In this document: piece after piece, positions 41,326-43,107 of the stretch
Layout of the letters: each line of letters opens with the position of its first letter
How positions within the stretch are numbered: the stretch's first letter is position 1
Assembly: GCA_029261815.1 (NCBI GenBank)
Contig: JAJDAQ010000013.1
Coordinates: 1 to 43,107, forward strand
DNA: 43,107 nt
Direction of reading: 5' to 3'
From: Deltaproteobacteria bacterium
GTDB lineage: Bacteria > Myxococcota_A > UBA9160 > UBA6930
Translations under genes and position numbers: made by a program
The notes under the pieces: model-generated
Told to the model about the DNA's origin: nothing
What the model saw: the letters and a program-made list of their open reading frames with translations, nothing else
The model's database searches: none

Positions 41326-42117
41326 TCAGTCCTTCTTGTTCGCGGCCTTCACCTGCGCCGTCAGCTCCTCGGCACTCCGCATCACCGCCTGCAGGTGCGG
41401 CCCCGCTTGGAGATCGGCGCCGACGCGGATCGTCGAACGCGCGCCCTGGGCTTCCAGTGCGGTGTAGACATAACGTTTGTTCACCGTCACCACGCCGGGC
41501 GGGATCTGGGCGATTCCTTGCGCAATCTCCAGGACCCTTGCTTCGAGCTGCTCTTCCTCGAACGACTGGTTGATGAGTCCGATTCGCGCGCCCTCCTCGC
41601 CCGTGAATTCGCGGCCGGCGATGTGCAGCTCCATCGCATGGCGCGGCGCCAGGAAGAACGGGAAGTAGGCGAAGTCCGGGAGTCCGGCGAACTTCAGGAC
41701 CGGATGGGAGAGCTTGGTCTCGTGGGTCGCGTAGGCCAGGTCGCATGCGCCGGCGAGTTCCAGGCCGCCGGCCATGGCGTAGCCGTGGATCTGCGCGATC
41801 ACGGGCTTCGAGAGGTCCCAGATCGACATCCACCCCTCGCTCGCATGTTTGGCCCACTGCATCCCAACGTCGGCGGTGAAGTACGGCTGATCGGCGCCCA
41901 GATCGCTCTTCAAGTCATACCCGGAGGAGAAGCACTTGCCGGCACCTCGCACGATCGTCACGCGCACCGCGTCATTGCTTTCGGCCGCTTGCAACGCGGC
42001 GAGCAATTCTCCCCGCATCGCGTTCGAGAGCGCGTTTCGTCGCTCGGGTCGGTTCAGGGTGATGCGTTGGACCGACGGCGCAGCCTCGTCGACCAGGATG
42101 TGTTCGTACTCGCTCAT
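41326..42117 (-). CDS. Enoyl-CoA hydratase/isomerase family (crotonase) protein
   Basis: The 263-residue crotonase-fold protein has the oxyanion-hole segments 'GKCFSSGYDLK' and 'GYAMAGGLELAGACDLAYAT', and a trimer-forming C-terminal region. The first catalytic Glu of rat hydratase (CELAM) has a match in 'GLELAG', but the second (usually in a GxPE motif) is replaced in 'KLSHPVLKFAGLP'. A simple hydratase reaction is therefore uncertain. GGAGGATCC precedes ATG 42117. Confidence 0.92.
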   Translation of the reverse strand: MSEYEHILVDEAAPSVQRITLNRPERRNALSNAMRGELLAALQAAESNDAVRVTIVRGAGKCFSSGYDLKSDLGADQPYFTADVGMQWAKHASEGWMSIWDLSKPVIAQIHGYAMAGGLELAGACDLAYATHETKLSHPVLKFAGLPDFAYFPFFLAPRHAMELHIAGREFTGEEGARIGLINQSFEEEQLEARVLEIAQGIAQIPPGVVTVNKRYVYTALEAQGARSTIRVGADLQAGPHLQAVMRSAEELTAQVKAANKKD

Positions 42118-42244
42118 GGATCCTCCGGGCACCGACTGGAATGCGGCCGCGACCGGCGAGCGTACCGCGGACCGGGCCCCGACGACGGGCTCCGCTGCGG
42201 TATCGTTCTCGTCTCGGCCTTCTCGCCACCCACCGGAGACTCAC
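42118..42244. promoter_or_regulatory. Divergent intergenic region (crotonase / VOC)
   Basis: The 127-base gap should contain promoters for the crotonase and VOC genes. A possible plus-strand -10 (TATCGT) occurs near 42201; no operator was seen. Confidence 0.35.
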
Positions 42245-42667
42245 ATGATTCTTGGCGTCGACCATCCCGCAATCGCTGTTCCCGACATTCAACGGGCCCT
42301 CGACTTCTACTGCGGCGTTGTCGGATTCGAAGTGGTGGCCGAATTCGACCTGCCGGGCGGACTGATGGAGCTCCCCTTCGGGATCGATCGCGCCGGCTGC
42401 AAGGTCCGCATGATCCATAAGGGCGGCACCAAGATCGAACTCTTCGAATTCGAGCACAGCGAAGCCGGCGACCCGAAGCGCCCGGTCAACCAGCAGGGAA
42501 TCACCCACATCGCGCTCACCAGCGACGATGTCCCGGCCGACTACGCGACCCTCGAAGGCGCGGGCGTCGCCTTCAACACGCCGGTCCAGGGTGAGAGCCC
42601 GAACCAGTGGTGCTACGGCCGAGACCCGTTTGGCAACGTGATCGAGATCATCGAAGCCGCGGGCTAG
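42245..42667 (+). CDS. VOC/glyoxalase superfamily protein (methylmalonyl-CoA epimerase-like)
   Basis: The 140-residue protein has the paired beta-alpha-beta-beta-beta modules of the VOC fold: 'GVDHPAIAVPDIQRALDFYCGVVGFEVV' then 'GITHIALTSDDVPADYATLEGAGVAF' with 'RDPFGNVIEIIE'. Metal ligands by analogy are the two His (His7, His near 91) and the terminal Glu. Methylmalonyl-CoA epimerase, glyoxalase I and ring-cleavage dioxygenases share this fold. GGAGA precedes ATG 42245. Confidence 0.9.
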   Translation: MILGVDHPAIAVPDIQRALDFYCGVVGFEVVAEFDLPGGLMELPFGIDRAGCKVRMIHKGGTKIELFEFEHSEAGDPKRPVNQQGITHIALTSDDVPADYATLEGAGVAFNTPVQGESPNQWCYGRDPFGNVIEIIEAAG

Positions 42668-43107
42668 CTCGGCTCTGGCTCTGCCAGCGGCACGAGTTCG
42701 CCGAACAGCTCGTCTCCGATCAGGCGGCGGATGAAGAGATCGTCGGCGAAGACGCGTTCGCCGTTCAGCAGCGTTCCCTCTTCGTTCGGCGTCAGGATTC
42801 CGAGCACGCGGTGATGCTCGCGGCGGCCATCGACGCGCAGCCAGATGTCGTACTCCTGGGCGACGCCCTCGTGGCTCACCCATTCTCCGACCATCCGGTA
42901 CGCCTCGTTCATCGGCGCATAGCATTCGTAGTACTGGGCGTAGAAGCGGCGAACCGTTTCCGTCCCCCGCATGCCCTTCCCGAGCGGGAAGAACTCATAC
43001 ACGGGGTCGGGCGCCAGCGTCGCCATGATCTCTTCGAGGGTTCCCGTCGCTTCCGCGGTGGCGTGCCGGGTCCCAATCTCGGCAATCCGCGCGAGTCGCG
43101 CGTCGTC
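42664..43107 (-). CDS. NTF2/SnoaL-like fold protein, 5' end outside the window
   Basis: The frame is open to the right edge (147 residues present). ATG 43026 is internal: upstream residues 'ARLARIAEIGTRHATAEATGTLEEI' followed by 'MATLAPDPVYEFFPLGKG' match the usual SnoaL-like N-terminal helix and strand. The rest contains 'GTETVRRFYAQYYECYAPMN' and strands ending 'DLFIRRLIGDE'. Function is unknown. Its stop interlocks with the VOC gene (CTAG). Confidence 0.83.
   Translation of the reverse strand, partial: DDARLARIAEIGTRHATAEATGTLEEIMATLAPDPVYEFFPLGKGMRGTETVRRFYAQYYECYAPMNEAYRMVGEWVSHEGVAQEYDIWLRVDGRREHHRVLGILTPNEEGTLLNGERVFADDLFIRRLIGDELFGELVPLAEPEPS

Noticed and set aside
41395..42420. A 341-codon plus-strand frame over the crotonase
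   Set aside because: Antisense to a clear crotonase; low-complexity Arg/Gly composition and no domain.

Overview
This is a GC-rich, densely packed bacterial chromosome segment with 39 protein-coding genes (two cut by the window edges) and one tRNA gene. There is no insertion sequence, CRISPR array, rRNA or phage gene. Gene content points to a heterotrophic Gram-negative bacterium: an RND efflux pump with its periplasmic adaptor, several acyl-CoA and SDR enzymes, two sulfotransferases, a P450, DUF3604 proteins and GPH-type transporters. I would guess an uncultured member of the former Deltaproteobacteria (Myxococcota or Binatia-like). That is inference from gene content and from selenoprotein use, not a placement.

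The most notable feature is a pair of predicted selenoproteins. Both are thioredoxin-fold, peroxiredoxin-like proteins interrupted by an in-frame TGA exactly where the redox-active Cys belongs (positions 2090-2092 on the minus strand and 7520-7522 on the plus strand). In each, the reading frame continues with conserved family sequence, and a hairpin follows the TGA at the position expected of a bacterial SECIS. Ordinary gene calling splits both genes or drops half of each. Each lies directly downstream of a small four-helix membrane protein gene.

Layout. 1-4.2 kb: 3' end of a DUF3604 gene, then on the minus strand an NTF2-like protein, an SDR, a small membrane protein and selenoprotein 1. 4.2-9.0 kb (plus): a molybdopterin oxidoreductase with a short C-terminal repeat, a Coq4-motif membrane protein, a DoxX-like protein, selenoprotein 2 and an APH-fold phosphotransferase. 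9.08 kb: tRNA-His with its own promoter. 9.2-16.8 kb: an amidohydrolase, a thiolase, a GST-like protein, a secreted small protein, a sulfotransferase, an NTF2-like protein and a second amidohydrolase. 16.8-20.6 kb: an SDR, then the second DUF3604 gene, a lipoprotein and a DUF4345 protein. 20.6-26.3 kb: P450 and SDR diverging from a pair of acyl-CoA dehydrogenases, then a CaiB-type CoA-transferase. Together these look like part of a catabolic route for a branched or polycyclic lipid (inference). 26.3-31.5 kb: an operon of FadR-type regulator, RND adaptor and RND pump, with two tandem palindromic operators upstream. 31.6-38.1 kb: a carboxymuconolactone-decarboxylase-like protein, three GPH transporters and a second sulfotransferase. 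38.1-41.3 kb: biotin genes bioA, bioF and bioD. 41.3-43.1 kb: a crotonase, a VOC protein and an edge-truncated NTF2-like protein.

All ten convergent gene junctions are separated by 12 nt or less or overlap. Four of them interlock their stop codons in a CTAG or CTAA tetranucleotide, leaving no intergenic room for ordinary terminators. Many co-directional genes overlap by ATGA or GTGA. No stretch above 300 bases lacks a gene.
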